Positions 51,660 to 60,903 of a stretch of 64,000 bases of DNA are shown here, in pieces. The notes below the pieces were generated by a model, which saw nothing but the letters and a program-made list of their open reading frames with translations, searched no databases and had not been told where the DNA came from. The DNA lies in contig NZ_NKYF01000015.1 in assembly GCF_002262885.1 (NCBI RefSeq), positions 124,001-188,000 of the forward strand, written 5' to 3'. Every line of letters begins with the position of its first letter. The first letter of the stretch is position 1. The translations under genes were made by a program, and so were the position numbers. Source of the DNA: Pseudonocardia sp. MH-G8. GTDB lineage: Bacteria > Actinomycetota > Actinomycetes > Mycobacteriales > Pseudonocardiaceae.

Positions 51660-51905
51660 CACCTTGCCCGCGGTGCTGGGCAAACCGCTATCGGGTTGGT
51701 GCGGACCGGCGCGGAACGCGATGCCACCGAGGAATGCGGCGAGCCCCGGCACGATGACGACGAGCGGGATCGAGTCGTTGTACTGGAGGTGGTACGCGGC
51801 GAACTCCTCGGGCGCCACCGCACGGAACAACGGGTACGACACGAACTGGGCCTGCCAGCCGATCGCCGCCGAGTATGTGTGCCGGCAGCGGCCGGGGCCG
51901 GCGGC
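51660..51905 (-). pseudogene. Fragment of small membrane protein gene, in frame with kinase
   Basis: The frame before the kinase reads HTYSAAIGWQAQFVSYPLFR, then EFAAYHLQYNDSIPLVVIVP and a hydrophobic stretch. This resembles the first part of small four-helix membrane proteins (YPLF...F.AYH motif); the N-terminal initiator and the remaining helices are missing. It joins the kinase frame without a stop through a GPHQPDSG segment. Confidence 0.5.
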
Positions 51906-51938
51906 GGTCGGATGCAGTCGTGACCGCCGCCGGTGGCG

Positions 51939-52985
51939 TTACGGCCGGATCTCGTAGACGAGGTTGAAGGCGCTCTGTGCGGCCCGACGGAATCGGGTGA
52001 AGCCGGCCTCCACCGTCACCTGCCTGATCGCTGCCTCACCGGCCTGGGCCCCGAGCGCGTACCCGCCGGCCTGGGACATCCCGTTCGGCACGCACAGGAA
52101 CGTCGAGCCGGCGTAGTAGAGCCGGCCGACCGGGTTGAAGTTCTCCTCGACGACGTCCGAGGCGTTCGGCTCGACCAGCAGCCAGGTGCCGTCCGGGGCC
52201 AGCGCCTCCCGCACTCGACGCGCGGCGCCGACCGGGTCGCCCATGTCGTGCAGGCAGTCGAACATCGTCACCAGGTCGTAGCCGGTGCCGGTGAACGTCT
52301 GCGCGGTGGCTGTCTCGAACGTGACCCGCTCACCCACGCCGGCCTCGGCGGCCTTCTTGCGCGCCAGCTCGATCGACTCGCCGTGGTAGTCCGAGCCGAC
52401 GATCGTGGTGCGCGGATAAGCTCGTGCGAGCAGCACGGACGAGGAGCCGAGGCCGCAGCCCACGTCGGCGACCCGCCCGCCCGCGGTCAGCTTCGCCTCG
52501 ACGTCGTCGAGCGCCGGGATCCAGTTCGGGATCAGCTCGGCGACGTAGCCGGGGCGGTAGAACGCGTCGCAGCCGGCGAAGACGTCGTCGTGGTGCTCGT
52601 GCCAGGCGACACCGTTGCCGGTGCGGAACGCCTCGGTGATCTGCGGTTCGGCCCGCAGGTAGCCCAGCCCCAGGACGAATATGGCCGGCGCGTTCGGTCC
52701 GTTCGGGTCGGCCAGGCAGAACGCCTGCTCCTCGGTCAAGGAGAACTCGCCGGTCCCCGGGTGGTAGGTGACGTATCCGCCGGCGGCCTGCCCGCGCAGC
52801 CACTCGGTGAGGTAGCGGGGATGGCAGCCGGTGCGCTCGGCGAACTGCTCGGGCGTGGCGGGGCCCTGGGCGAGTGACCGGTACAGCCCGAGGCGGTACC
52901 CGATCACGACCGAACCGGCGGCGCCGGTCGCCCCCATGTCCGTGACGACCTGGCCGAGGAACGCTGTCACCTTGTCGTGGTCCAT
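51939..52985 (-). CDS. SAM-dependent methyltransferase with N-terminal winged helix
   Basis: A 348-residue methyltransferase. Residues 25-100 are a winged-helix dimerisation region (ATPEQFAERTGCHPRYLTEW); motif I is VADVGCGLGSSSVLLARAYP, motif II GSDYHGESIELARKKA, and FDCLHDMGDP lies in the catalytic region. Related to Rv2258c-type and rebeccamycin-like methyltransferases. ATG at 52985 follows GGGAG. It is divergent from the AfsR-like regulator (166 bp), which may control it. Confidence 0.9.
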   Translation of the reverse strand: MDHDKVTAFLGQVVTDMGATGAAGSVVIGYRLGLYRSLAQGPATPEQFAERTGCHPRYLTEWLRGQAAGGYVTYHPGTGEFSLTEEQAFCLADPNGPNAPAIFVLGLGYLRAEPQITEAFRTGNGVAWHEHHDDVFAGCDAFYRPGYVAELIPNWIPALDDVEAKLTAGGRVADVGCGLGSSSVLLARAYPRTTIVGSDYHGESIELARKKAAEAGVGERVTFETATAQTFTGTGYDLVTMFDCLHDMGDPVGAARRVREALAPDGTWLLVEPNASDVVEENFNPVGRLYYAGSTFLCVPNGMSQAGGYALGAQAGEAAIRQVTVEAGFTRFRRAAQSAFNLVYEIRP

Positions 52986-53151
52986 CTCGGTTCTCCCTCT
53001 GATCTGCGCACCGGCCGGATCCGGGCTGCACGACGAGCGTCGGCGGGCGGGCTGTCCCGCTGCTGCCACGTCCTTGCAGCCCGCTGACAGCGCCGCGGCC
53101 GGCAGCCGGTGAGGGCTCCCGGCCGGACCCCGGCGGTGCGACGATGGGTCG

Positions 53152-56010
53152 GTGGACGAGCCGCCGGTTCGGGTGCAGGTGCTCGGGCCGCTGCGGCTGG
53201 TCGTCGAGGGCGTGGTGGTCGAGGTGCGGGGCCCGATGCGTCGCGCGGTGCTCGCGTTGCTGGCCCTCGCCGAGGGCCGGACCGTGACCGTCGAGCACCT
53301 GATCGGCGCGCTCTGGCCGGCCGAGACGGCGGAGTCGGGGCGGGCGGCTCTCCACACCCACATATCCCGGCTGCGTGGGCACCTCGGGTCCGGCGCGGCC
53401 CGGTTGCAGACCCGGCAGGAGGGCTATCGCCTGCAGCTGGGCACCGACGAGCTGGACCTGACCCGGGCGCGGGGTCTGCTGTCCTCCGCGCGCGGCACCG
53501 CCAGGCAGGAGCCGGCCGCCGCGTTCGCCCTGCTGCAGCGGGCGCGCGCGCTGTGGCGCGGCCCCATCCTGGCCGACCTCACCGACGTCGAACCCGTCGC
53601 CCTCGCCGTGCGGGAATGCACGAGGCTGCACCGCGAGGTGAGCGACGCGTTGGTCGGCTGCGCGGTTGACGCCGGGAAGGCCGAGGAGGTTGTGGGGCTT
53701 GCCGTCGCCGGGCTCGCCGACGACCCGTTGCGCGAGCCCGCGGTACTGCTGCTGATGCGCGCGCTGGCCGCGACCGGGTCGGCGGCGGAGGCGCTGCGCA
53801 CCGGGCGCGAGTACCGGGCCCGGCTGGCCGACGAGACCGGGCTGGACCCGTCGCCGGCGCTCGGTGACCTCGAGCGCGACATCGCCGGCGGTGCGGCCGG
53901 CCCGCCGCCGGCCCTCCGGCGAGAGGTGCGCGCCGCACCGGCGACCCGTCTTCTCGGCCGCGACGTGGAGGTCGCGGCCATGCACCGGCTGCTCGCCGCC
54001 GAACGGCTGGTCACGATCGTCGGCCCGGGTGGGGTGGGCAAGACGCGGGTCGCACTGGAGGTCGCCCGCCGGTCGGCGCCGCCCGCCCCGGTGCTGCTGC
54101 TCGCCTCCGTCACCACCCCGGACGCCGTCCCCCACGCGCTTGCCGACGCGGTCCGGCTGAGCGTCGTGCAGGGCGACGTGCTGGCGGCGTGCCTGGCGGT
54201 GCTCGGCGACAAGCCGGCCCTATTGGTGATCGACAACTGCGAACACCTGCTGGACGCGGTCCGTGACGTCGTCGATGCCTTGCTGGTCGCGTGTCCCGAC
54301 CTCACGGTGCTGGCGACCAGCCGGGAACCGCTCGGTCTGGCCGCCGAGTACACCTCGCGGCTGGCACCACTTGCGCTGCCGGACCGGCACCGCGACCAGT
54401 TGGAGCCTGCCACGATCACGCAGGTGCCGTCCGTGGCGGTGTTCCTCGACCGCGCGGCGCGGGTGCGTCCCGGCATTCCGGTCACGCCGGCCGAGCTGGG
54501 GCTGGTGGCCGACATCGTGCGACGCCTGGACGGAATGCCGCTGGCCCTCGAGCTCGCCGCCGGGCGACTGTCCACGTTCTCCCTCGTCGACCTGCACGAC
54601 CGGCTCGACCGCTCCCTCGACCTGCTCGGCGGCCGCCCCGGCACCGACGTCCGGCACCGCACGCTGCGCGCGACCCTGAACTGGTCCTACCTGCTGCTCA
54701 CCGCCGACGAGCAGCGCCTGTTCCGGCACATGGCGGTTTTCGTCGACGGGGTCGATCTCGTCACGGCCGAGCGACTGGCCGTCGAGCTGGATCCGGGCTC
54801 CGATCCGGGGAGTCTCCTGGCCCGCCTGGTCGACACATCCATGATCGACGCGACGTTCAACGGTGACACCCGGTACCGCATGCTGGAGACACTGCGCGCG
54901 TTCGGTCTCGACCGGCTCGTCGCGGAGGGTGAGCAGGATGCGGCGCAGCGCCGGCTCGTGCGGTGGGCCGTCGAGCTGACGGCCTGGATCGACGCCGCGG
55001 TGGTCACCGACCGCGAGCCGGACGCCGACGTCGTGCTCCGGCGCGAGCTCGCGAACCTACGGGCCGCCTGGCGCCTGGTCCGGGAGCGGGAGCTTCTCGA
55101 CGAGGCGGCGGCGATCGTGGCGGCGCTGTTCGACGCCGTGTTCAACCGGGATCTGGTCGAGCTCTGGGGTTGGGCCGGGGAGATCGCCGGCGATCCGGCG
55201 TTGGGCGGTCACCCGCGCGCCGCCGCCGTTCTCGGCACGGCCGCGTACGCCGCCTACGCCGGCGGCGACCCCGCGGAAGCCGAACGCCTCGCCCGCGCCG
55301 GGCTGCACCGCGACGACGGCAGCGGCGGATCGTCGTACTGCCGGCACGCACTGGCGGTGGCCCTCCTCGCCCGCGGCGCCTTCGGCGAGGTCGTCGAGCA
55401 CTGCCTCGCAGGCGCCGCGGGCGGTGACTCGCGGCACGGCTTCCTCGGCCTGGCGGCGCTGGCCACCGCCTATGCCGGCGACGTCGGCGAGGCGCGGGAG
55501 CTCAGTGCCGCCTGGCTCGCCGCCGCGCGGTCACCCTCGGCGCGGGCCTGGGGCGCCTACTACGCCGCGGAGATCGAGCACGCGGCGGACCGCAGCGAAC
55601 CGGCCGAGCAATGCTACGAGCGGGCCATCACGCTCGGCCGCTCCACGGGTGCCACGTTCGTCGTCGGCGTCGCCACCGTGGGCCTGAACTCGGTGCGCGC
55701 GGTCGCCGGCCGGACCGGCGAGGCACTGGCCGGCTACCGCGAAGCGATCGACTACTTCGCGGGCACCGGAAACTGGACCCACCAGTGGACCACCCTGCGT
55801 AACCTCGCCGCGCTGCTGCACGGGCTCGGCGACGACGGTCCGGCCGCCCTGCTGGAGGCCGCGGCCGACGCGGCCCCGGACGCTCCCGCCGTCGGCCCGG
55901 CCCGCGACACCGAGCTGACGCGCTCGTGCCCGGACGCACCGGCCCTCGGCCGGGCCCGCGCGCTGGAGGTGGCCCGGGACGCGATCGAGCGGAACCTGGC
56001 CCGATCCTGA
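53152..56010 (+). CDS. AfsR/SARP-family regulator (OmpR-type DBD, BTAD, NB-ARC, TPR)
   Basis: A 952-residue STAND regulator. OmpR-like DNA-binding domain residues 5-95 (GRAALHTHISRLRGHLG), bacterial transcriptional activation domain about 100-245 (ARLADETGLDPSPALGDLER), NB-ARC ATPase with Walker A GPGGVGKT near 292 and Walker B LLVIDNCEHLLD near 358, LATSREPLG sensor, then a helical TPR-like region. Such proteins switch on secondary metabolism or enzyme clusters. GTG at 53152. Possible targets: the divergent methyltransferase and the downstream PIG-L gene. Confidence 0.92.
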   Translation: MDEPPVRVQVLGPLRLVVEGVVVEVRGPMRRAVLALLALAEGRTVTVEHLIGALWPAETAESGRAALHTHISRLRGHLGSGAARLQTRQEGYRLQLGTDELDLTRARGLLSSARGTARQEPAAAFALLQRARALWRGPILADLTDVEPVALAVRECTRLHREVSDALVGCAVDAGKAEEVVGLAVAGLADDPLREPAVLLLMRALAATGSAAEALRTGREYRARLADETGLDPSPALGDLERDIAGGAAGPPPALRREVRAAPATRLLGRDVEVAAMHRLLAAERLVTIVGPGGVGKTRVALEVARRSAPPAPVLLLASVTTPDAVPHALADAVRLSVVQGDVLAACLAVLGDKPALLVIDNCEHLLDAVRDVVDALLVACPDLTVLATSREPLGLAAEYTSRLAPLALPDRHRDQLEPATITQVPSVAVFLDRAARVRPGIPVTPAELGLVADIVRRLDGMPLALELAAGRLSTFSLVDLHDRLDRSLDLLGGRPGTDVRHRTLRATLNWSYLLLTADEQRLFRHMAVFVDGVDLVTAERLAVELDPGSDPGSLLARLVDTSMIDATFNGDTRYRMLETLRAFGLDRLVAEGEQDAAQRRLVRWAVELTAWIDAAVVTDREPDADVVLRRELANLRAAWRLVRERELLDEAAAIVAALFDAVFNRDLVELWGWAGEIAGDPALGGHPRAAAVLGTAAYAAYAGGDPAEAERLARAGLHRDDGSGGSSYCRHALAVALLARGAFGEVVEHCLAGAAGGDSRHGFLGLAALATAYAGDVGEARELSAAWLAAARSPSARAWGAYYAAEIEHAADRSEPAEQCYERAITLGRSTGATFVVGVATVGLNSVRAVAGRTGEALAGYREAIDYFAGTGNWTHQWTTLRNLAALLHGLGDDGPAALLEAAADAAPDAPAVGPARDTELTRSCPDAPALGRARALEVARDAIERNLARS

Positions 56011-56123
56011 CCTGCGCCGGACAGCGAGGACAACGCCGAGACAGCGGCGTGCACGAGCCGTGGCAGTCGAGCCGTCGATGCTCCGCCGCATCGCAACCCG
56101 TGCGAGCAGAGGAGACGGACACC

Positions 56124-56993
56124 ATGACCACGTCGATCGCCACCATCACCGACATCGAGGCCCGCACCGGCACACGCGCCGCAGACACCGCCGACGGCTA
56201 CATCGCGCCCAGCCTCGCCGAGGTCCCCCGCTTGGGGACGGTGCTCGGTATCTGGGCTCACCCGGACGACGAGGTCTACCTCTCCGGTGCGCTGCTCGCC
56301 GCCGCGGCCGCCGCCGGACAGCGGGTCGTCGTGGTCACCGCGACCCGCGGTGAGCGGGGCACCGACGACCCCGAGACCTGGCCGCCGGCGCGCCTGGCCC
56401 GCGTCCGGTCCCAGGAGATCGTGCAGAGCCTTGCCGTTCTCGACCGAGGTCGGGGCCGTATCGAGCACCGATTCCTCGGAGACACGCAGGGTGTCTGCCA
56501 CCTGGACGGGGGCCTGGCGGCCGACCCGGCAGCGGGCACGATCGACGAGCTGGCCGCGATCGTCGACGAGATCGCCCCGGACACCGTGCTGACCTTCGGC
56601 CCGGACGGGATGACCGGGCACCCCGACCATCGCGCCGTGTCGGCCTGGACCGACCGAGCGTTGGCCGGCGCCGGGCGGCAACCGCGGCTGCTGCACGCCA
56701 CCGTGTCCGAGGGCTGGGTCCGCGACTTCGGTTCGCTCGTCACCGCGATGGACGAGGGCGAGGACGTGTTCTCGCCCTCGCCCGCAGGCTCGCTCGCGGT
56801 CGACCTCGTGCTGTCCGGCGACGCCTTGCGGGTCAAGCTGGCCGCGCTGCGCGCCCAGGCCAGCCAGACCACGGCGACCGAGCTGGCGGTGGGCACCGAG
56901 CTCTACCGCGCGGCGGTGGCCGGGGAGTGGTTCCGTCCGGCAGCTGTTCGCTCACCACGTGCACGGCGGCTCGCCCGGTGTCGAGTCGGGTGA
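56124..56993 (+). CDS. PIG-L/LmbE-family deacetylase
   Basis: A 289-residue zinc hydrolase of the GlcNAc-PI/mycothiol deacetylase fold. Metal-binding AHPDDE (His46, Asp48, Asp49) and GHPDH (residues 165-169) are both intact. It removes an N-acyl group, usually from a GlcNAc moiety of a conjugate or glycosylated metabolite. The sequence is not close enough in motif spacing for me to call MshB or Mca. ATG at 56124 follows AGAGGAGA. It lies 113 bp after the AfsR-like gene in the same direction. Confidence 0.9.
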   Translation: MTTSIATITDIEARTGTRAADTADGYIAPSLAEVPRLGTVLGIWAHPDDEVYLSGALLAAAAAAGQRVVVVTATRGERGTDDPETWPPARLARVRSQEIVQSLAVLDRGRGRIEHRFLGDTQGVCHLDGGLAADPAAGTIDELAAIVDEIAPDTVLTFGPDGMTGHPDHRAVSAWTDRALAGAGRQPRLLHATVSEGWVRDFGSLVTAMDEGEDVFSPSPAGSLAVDLVLSGDALRVKLAALRAQASQTTATELAVGTELYRAAVAGEWFRPAAVRSPRARRLARCRVG

Positions 56994-56995
56994 GG

Positions 56996-57922
56996 TCAGA
57001 GGCTCATGTCGATGACGATCTTGCCCGAGGCGTGGCGCGATTCGACGAGCTCGAGCGCCTCGTCCGCCCGCGCGAGCGGGTAGGTCGCCGAGATGTTCGG
57101 ATCGAGCCGCCCGGTGACCATCAGCTCGGCAACGCGCTCGAGGCCGCTCCGGTTCAGGCGGCGCTGGACGAGCGCGCCGCCCAGCTCGGTGACCGACGGG
57201 TCCCCGATGGAGACGAGCGCGTCCGGCGTGGCCGCGAGCGGGGCGACGCTGCGCAGGGAGTCACCCCCGACAGTGTCGACCACGGCGTCGAAGCCGTCCG
57301 GGGCCTGCGCCCGGAGCTGGTCCACGACGTCGCCTGCGGTGTAGTCGACGAAGGTCGCTCCGACCTTGGTCGCAAGCGTCCGCTTGGCCGCACTGCCGGT
57401 GCCGACGACGACCAGGCCGCGGTCGCGCGCGATCTGGGCCACGGCGATTCCGACGCCACCGCCGATCCCGTTCACCAGCAGCGACGCGCCGGCAGGGAGC
57501 GCGAGCTGGTCGAGGGCATCGAGCGCGGTGGTGCCGGCGACGGGGATGGTCGCCGCCCAGGTCTCCGGCAGCGCGTCCGGGATCCGGGCCGTGGATTCGG
57601 CGAGCAGCAGGGTGGTCCCCGCGTAGGTGCCGGCACCGGTCAGCGCGAACCCGGTCACCCGGTCGCCGACGGCCAGCCCGCTCACCTCGGCGCCCACCGC
57701 GAGGACGGTCCCGGCCGCATCCATCCCCAGGACCTGGGGAAAGGGCACCTGACCGTTCATACCGCGGACGTATCCGGAACGGAGCTGGTGGTCGAGCGGG
57801 TTGACTCCCGCGGCCGCGACGCGGATCAGGACTTCTGCCGGGCCCGGTGACGGAGCGGGCCGATCGAAGAACTCCTGGACGTCGGCTCCGCCGAAGGTCC
57901 GGTAGCCCAGAACTGTGCTCAT
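56996..57922 (-). CDS. NADP-dependent quinone oxidoreductase-like MDR enzyme
   Basis: A 308-residue zinc-free MDR protein. AAAGVNPLDHQLRSGYV and GMDAAGTVLAVG form the GroES-like part; VNGIGGGVGIAVAQIA is the nucleotide loop (Ala-rich AxxGGVG variant) and GSAAKR the 2'-phosphate-binding turn, indicating NADPH. The ATG at 57922 begins at STVLGYRTFGG. A perfect inverted repeat lies 53-83 bp upstream. Converges on the PIG-L gene. Confidence 0.9.
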   Translation of the reverse strand: MSTVLGYRTFGGADVQEFFDRPAPSPGPAEVLIRVAAAGVNPLDHQLRSGYVRGMNGQVPFPQVLGMDAAGTVLAVGAEVSGLAVGDRVTGFALTGAGTYAGTTLLLAESTARIPDALPETWAATIPVAGTTALDALDQLALPAGASLLVNGIGGGVGIAVAQIARDRGLVVVGTGSAAKRTLATKVGATFVDYTAGDVVDQLRAQAPDGFDAVVDTVGGDSLRSVAPLAATPDALVSIGDPSVTELGGALVQRRLNRSGLERVAELMVTGRLDPNISATYPLARADEALELVESRHASGKIVIDMSL

Positions 57923-57974
57923 TGCAGGTTCCTCTCTCACCGTCCTCGTCCGGCTCTCAGCCCGAGGACGACAC

Positions 57975-58005
57975 GAACCTATTCCCTGACACCGACGGTA
58001 GGTTC
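57975..58005. promoter_or_regulatory. GAACCTA/TAGGTTC inverted repeat
   Basis: Perfect 7-bp arms separated by 17 bases, upstream of the quinone oxidoreductase. A likely operator for an unlinked TetR-, HxlR- or MarR-type repressor. Confidence 0.4.
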
Positions 58006-58161
58006 CAGTCGTTGTGAGGCGAGCGACACCGCCGAACACGGCAACGGTCCGGACGCCGCAGGGGGATCCGCCATCCACGGATCGGGAGGTCGTGGATGTC
58101 CTCCCGGCGGGGAGGAAGTCTCGATGGCACACCCCACGCCTCCTCCCCGAAGGAACAACGT

Positions 58162-58860
58162 ATGGAAAGCGAGATGGCCGCGGCGCCCCAGCGAGGGCTC
58201 CCCGTCGACGACGAGCGGCTCACCATCGCCACGGCCACGCGCCGAGCCGTGCAGAGATCGGGGGGCTGGGGCGGGATCGCGGTCGGCGCCGCTCCCACGC
58301 TGGCGTTCGTCGCCGCCAACGCCATCGGCGGGTTGACGTGGGCGTTCATCGCACTCGCGGTGTCCGTCCCGGTGACGTTCGGAGTGCGCCTCGCCCGCCG
58401 GGAATCCCTCCGAGCAGCACTGGTCGGCCTCGTCATCGCCGCCGGTTGCGCGCTGGTCGCCGCCCTCACCGGGGAGGCCCGCGGCTTCTTCCTCGTCCCC
58501 ACTGTGCTCCCCGCAGGATGGACACTGGCCTTCCTCGGCTCGGTGCTCATCGGCCGGCCCTTGACCGGGGTCGCGCTCAACCGCGTGGCCCGCGGACCCC
58601 GCAACTGGCGTCAGCACGCCCCGCTGCGGCGCGTCTACACCGTCGGCTCGCTGGTCGCCGCCGGCATCTGCTTCTTCAACTTCGTCCTGGGCGGGGTGCT
58701 CTACCTCACCGACCAGTTGGCCGCCATGGCAGTCCAGGACATCGCCTTCATACCGGTGCCCTTCGTGCTGGCCGCTTTCACCGTCGCCGCCGCCCGTCGC
58801 GCCATCCGCCGGTCGACCACCCCGGCCGGCGCTGATCGGCCACGGCACCAGATCCTCTGA
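58162..58860 (+). CDS. DUF3159-family membrane protein
   Basis: A 232-residue integral membrane protein with about six helices, matching the actinobacterial DUF3159 family (VGAAPTLAFVAANAIGGLTW, WRQHAPLRRVYTVGSLVAA). No function is established. ATG at 58162 follows AAGGA. The stop at 58860 directly abuts the truncated MpaB-like frame. Confidence 0.85.
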   Translation: MESEMAAAPQRGLPVDDERLTIATATRRAVQRSGGWGGIAVGAAPTLAFVAANAIGGLTWAFIALAVSVPVTFGVRLARRESLRAALVGLVIAAGCALVAALTGEARGFFLVPTVLPAGWTLAFLGSVLIGRPLTGVALNRVARGPRNWRQHAPLRRVYTVGSLVAAGICFFNFVLGGVLYLTDQLAAMAVQDIAFIPVPFVLAAFTVAAARRAIRRSTTPAGADRPRHQIL

Positions 58861-58862
58861 CG

Positions 58863-59541
58863 AGCGCGCAGTCGCATGCCGGGCAGGTCCGGCTGCTGCA
58901 CGCCCGCGTCCGGGCGTCGGCCACAGCGCACGGGTGGCATGCCGACCGGTGGGGGGGTACCGATCAACCAGGCCGACGTCGCGCGCACCTGGCTCGACTT
59001 CACCGTGGTGCCGTTCACGCTGCTGGAGGGCATCGGCTACCGGCTCACCGAGCAGGAACAGTCCCGCCTCTACCGTTACTGGTGGTACGTGGGCCACTTG
59101 CTGGGCCTCGACGAGCAGTTCTTCCTCGGCACCGAGAACCACGAGCAGGCCGGCGAGCTGCTGGATCTGCTCGACTCGACCTCCGCCGCCCCGGACGACA
59201 ACAGCAGAGCTCTGGTCGGGGCCCTGTACGAGGCGGCAGCCACCAACCTCGCCTCCGTACCGCAGTCACCGATGGACGCACGAGGCTGGCGTGATCTGCT
59301 CCACGCACTCGCCCGTCAGTACCACGGCGAGAGCACCGCCGCCGCGCTCGGCATCCCGGAGTCGCCCGTCACGCCGATCCTGCCGCTGCTCGCCGCCGGC
59401 GAGGCGAAAGCACGCCTCTACCAGCTACACGTCCCCGCCGCCCTGCAGCAGGCCGAGGAATCCGGCATCCGCGCCCGCCGCGGCCTCGTCGCCACCCTCA
59501 CCGACAGCACCGCCTACCAGGACCACGCCGCAGCTTCGTGA
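58863..59541 (+). pseudogene. MpaB-like (DUF2236) oxygenase gene, 5'-truncated and frameshifted
   Basis: Two frames together encode the C-terminal half of an MpaB-like haem protein. Frame 1 (58863-58950) gives GQVRLLHARVRASATAHGWH; frame 2 continues from VPINQADVARTWLDFTVVPF to RYWWYVGHLLGLDEQF and the tail. They meet at GTGGGGGGGT: one G fewer would restore RWGVPINQAD. The N-terminal half (normally some 150 residues) is missing because the DUF3159 gene occupies that space. The second frame alone could be misread as a 221-residue CDS from 58876. Confidence 0.75.
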
Positions 59542-59567
59542 ATCCGCGGGGCGGCCTCCCCCGCGGT

Positions 59568-59614
59568 ACGAACGGCACTCTCGTCCGATAGAGCGGTACG
59601 AACGTGCCGTTCGT
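59568..59614. terminator. Inverted repeat with direct-repeat arms
   Basis: ACGAACGGCAC (59568-59578) and GTGCCGTTCGT (59604-59614) are perfectly complementary; GCGGTACGAACG also occurs twice directly. It lies in the ~250-bp gap after the MpaB remnant. It may be a terminator or a regulatory hairpin. The rest of the gap to 59788 shows no gene. Confidence 0.5.
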
Positions 59615-59788
59615 CCGAGGGGGCGAGGGCGTGCGGCAGGGACGCTACCTCTCAGTAAGGATCAAGATACGCTACGTGACCAACGGGCGAGCTGGTCGTT
59701 GTGGCGGTGAACGAGAACGCCGGGATCCGCAGATCACCGCCGCGTGGTCGATCACCCGACGAGTTCGGATCCGATGAGGAGCGACACG

Positions 59789-60070
59789 ATGATGTGGTCA
59801 ATGCCCAACACCTGGGGCTACACACTCACGACGGTCGGCATGATGCTGTTCTGGATCCTCGTGGTCTTCGGTGCGATCGTCCTCGCTCAGCAACTCGGCC
59901 GGGTGAACCCGCCCGCAGTCGGACGCACCCCGCTGATCCGTCGCCGGCCGGGCCGCTCATCCCTGGCGAAGCCGACGAGGCGGGCCGTCAGCAGCATCTC
60001 CGTGCTCCGCCACTTTCGCGCGGGATCAGAGCCTTCCGCAGATCCTGAGGTCAGGCCGGCATCCGGTTGA
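59789..60070 (+). CDS. Small single-pass membrane protein, SHOCT-like
   Basis: A 93-residue protein with one N-terminal helix (YTLTTVGMMLFWILVVFGAI) and a basic cytosolic tail. The Met/Trp-rich start resembles SHOCT-domain proteins, but the usual tail (RFARGEIDEEEY type) is not recognisable; LRHFRAGSEP is at most a diverged trace, so a frameshift is possible. AGGAG lies seven bases before ATG 59789. It converges on the isochorismatase-family gene. Confidence 0.5.
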   Translation: MMWSMPNTWGYTLTTVGMMLFWILVVFGAIVLAQQLGRVNPPAVGRTPLIRRRPGRSSLAKPTRRAVSSISVLRHFRAGSEPSADPEVRPASG

Positions 60071-60160
60071 ACTTGCGGATGCACGCGACGTCGCGTCGGT
60101 GGCCCGCATCCAGACCTTGATCTCGGCGGGTCTCACCACCACCGCCGCCTGAACGGGTGC

Positions 60161-60796
60161 TCAACCCGAGAACGCCGCGCGTCCCTGCATCGCGGACGTG
60201 CCGAGGTCGCTCTTCGGAAGTGCCTGACCCGCCTCGACCGCAGCCACCCACGCGTCGGTGTCCGCCACAGCGGCGAAGTTGGAATGGAGCAGCACGAGCA
60301 GCACCTCGTGCAACTGCTGGGCCGACACCTTGCCGGCCTCGTTGACGAGGTGGATCGCGCCGGTGGCATCGGCCAGGACCTCGGCGGCGAGGCCGAGCCC
60401 CTCGGCGGCGACGGCGGTGGCGATATCGCAGTTGTTCGTCATGTAGCCGACGATCGTGATGGTGTCCACGTTCCGCCCGGCGAGCCACTGCGCGACGTCG
60501 GTGTCGGCGAACACGCTGGCCTTGTCCTTGGTCACCCGCTTCCAGGAGGCCGCCGCACGCTTCTCGATCTCCGGGTGCAGCGCCCAGCTGTCCGAGCCGA
60601 CCGCGAAGACGGGGGCGCCCTCGGGGAGCTGGTGCTGGACCAGCACGACCGGCAGGCCGTGCTCCTGCGCGACGTCGAGCGCGCGGAGCACGTTGGCCAG
60701 CGACTCGTCCCGGGATGGGTGCTGGATCTGCAGGACTCCATCGAAGTACTCCTGCTGCACGTCGACGACGATCAGCGCTCGGCGGGGGGCGGTCAT
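60161..60796 (-). CDS. Isochorismatase-family cysteine hydrolase
   Basis: A 211-residue hydrolase. Asp of the triad is in LIVVDVQQEY, a Lys in RVTKDKASVF and the nucleophile Cys in GYMTNNCDIATA. Family members hydrolyse isochorismate, nicotinamide, N-carbamoyl compounds or ureas; this one cannot be assigned. It is divergent from a third GlxA/AraC regulator (107 bp). Confidence 0.9.
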   Translation of the reverse strand: MTAPRRALIVVDVQQEYFDGVLQIQHPSRDESLANVLRALDVAQEHGLPVVLVQHQLPEGAPVFAVGSDSWALHPEIEKRAAASWKRVTKDKASVFADTDVAQWLAGRNVDTITIVGYMTNNCDIATAVAAEGLGLAAEVLADATGAIHLVNEAGKVSAQQLHEVLLVLLHSNFAAVADTDAWVAAVEAGQALPKSDLGTSAMQGRAAFSG

Positions 60797-60903
60797 CTCT
60801 TGCTCTCCTCATGGTGTGTCCGAACTTCGTGCCACCAGCCTGGCCTTCCAGCGCGGGGTACCGTGAGTGGCACGGCAGACGACCTTCGATGAGATCGGGC
60901 CAA

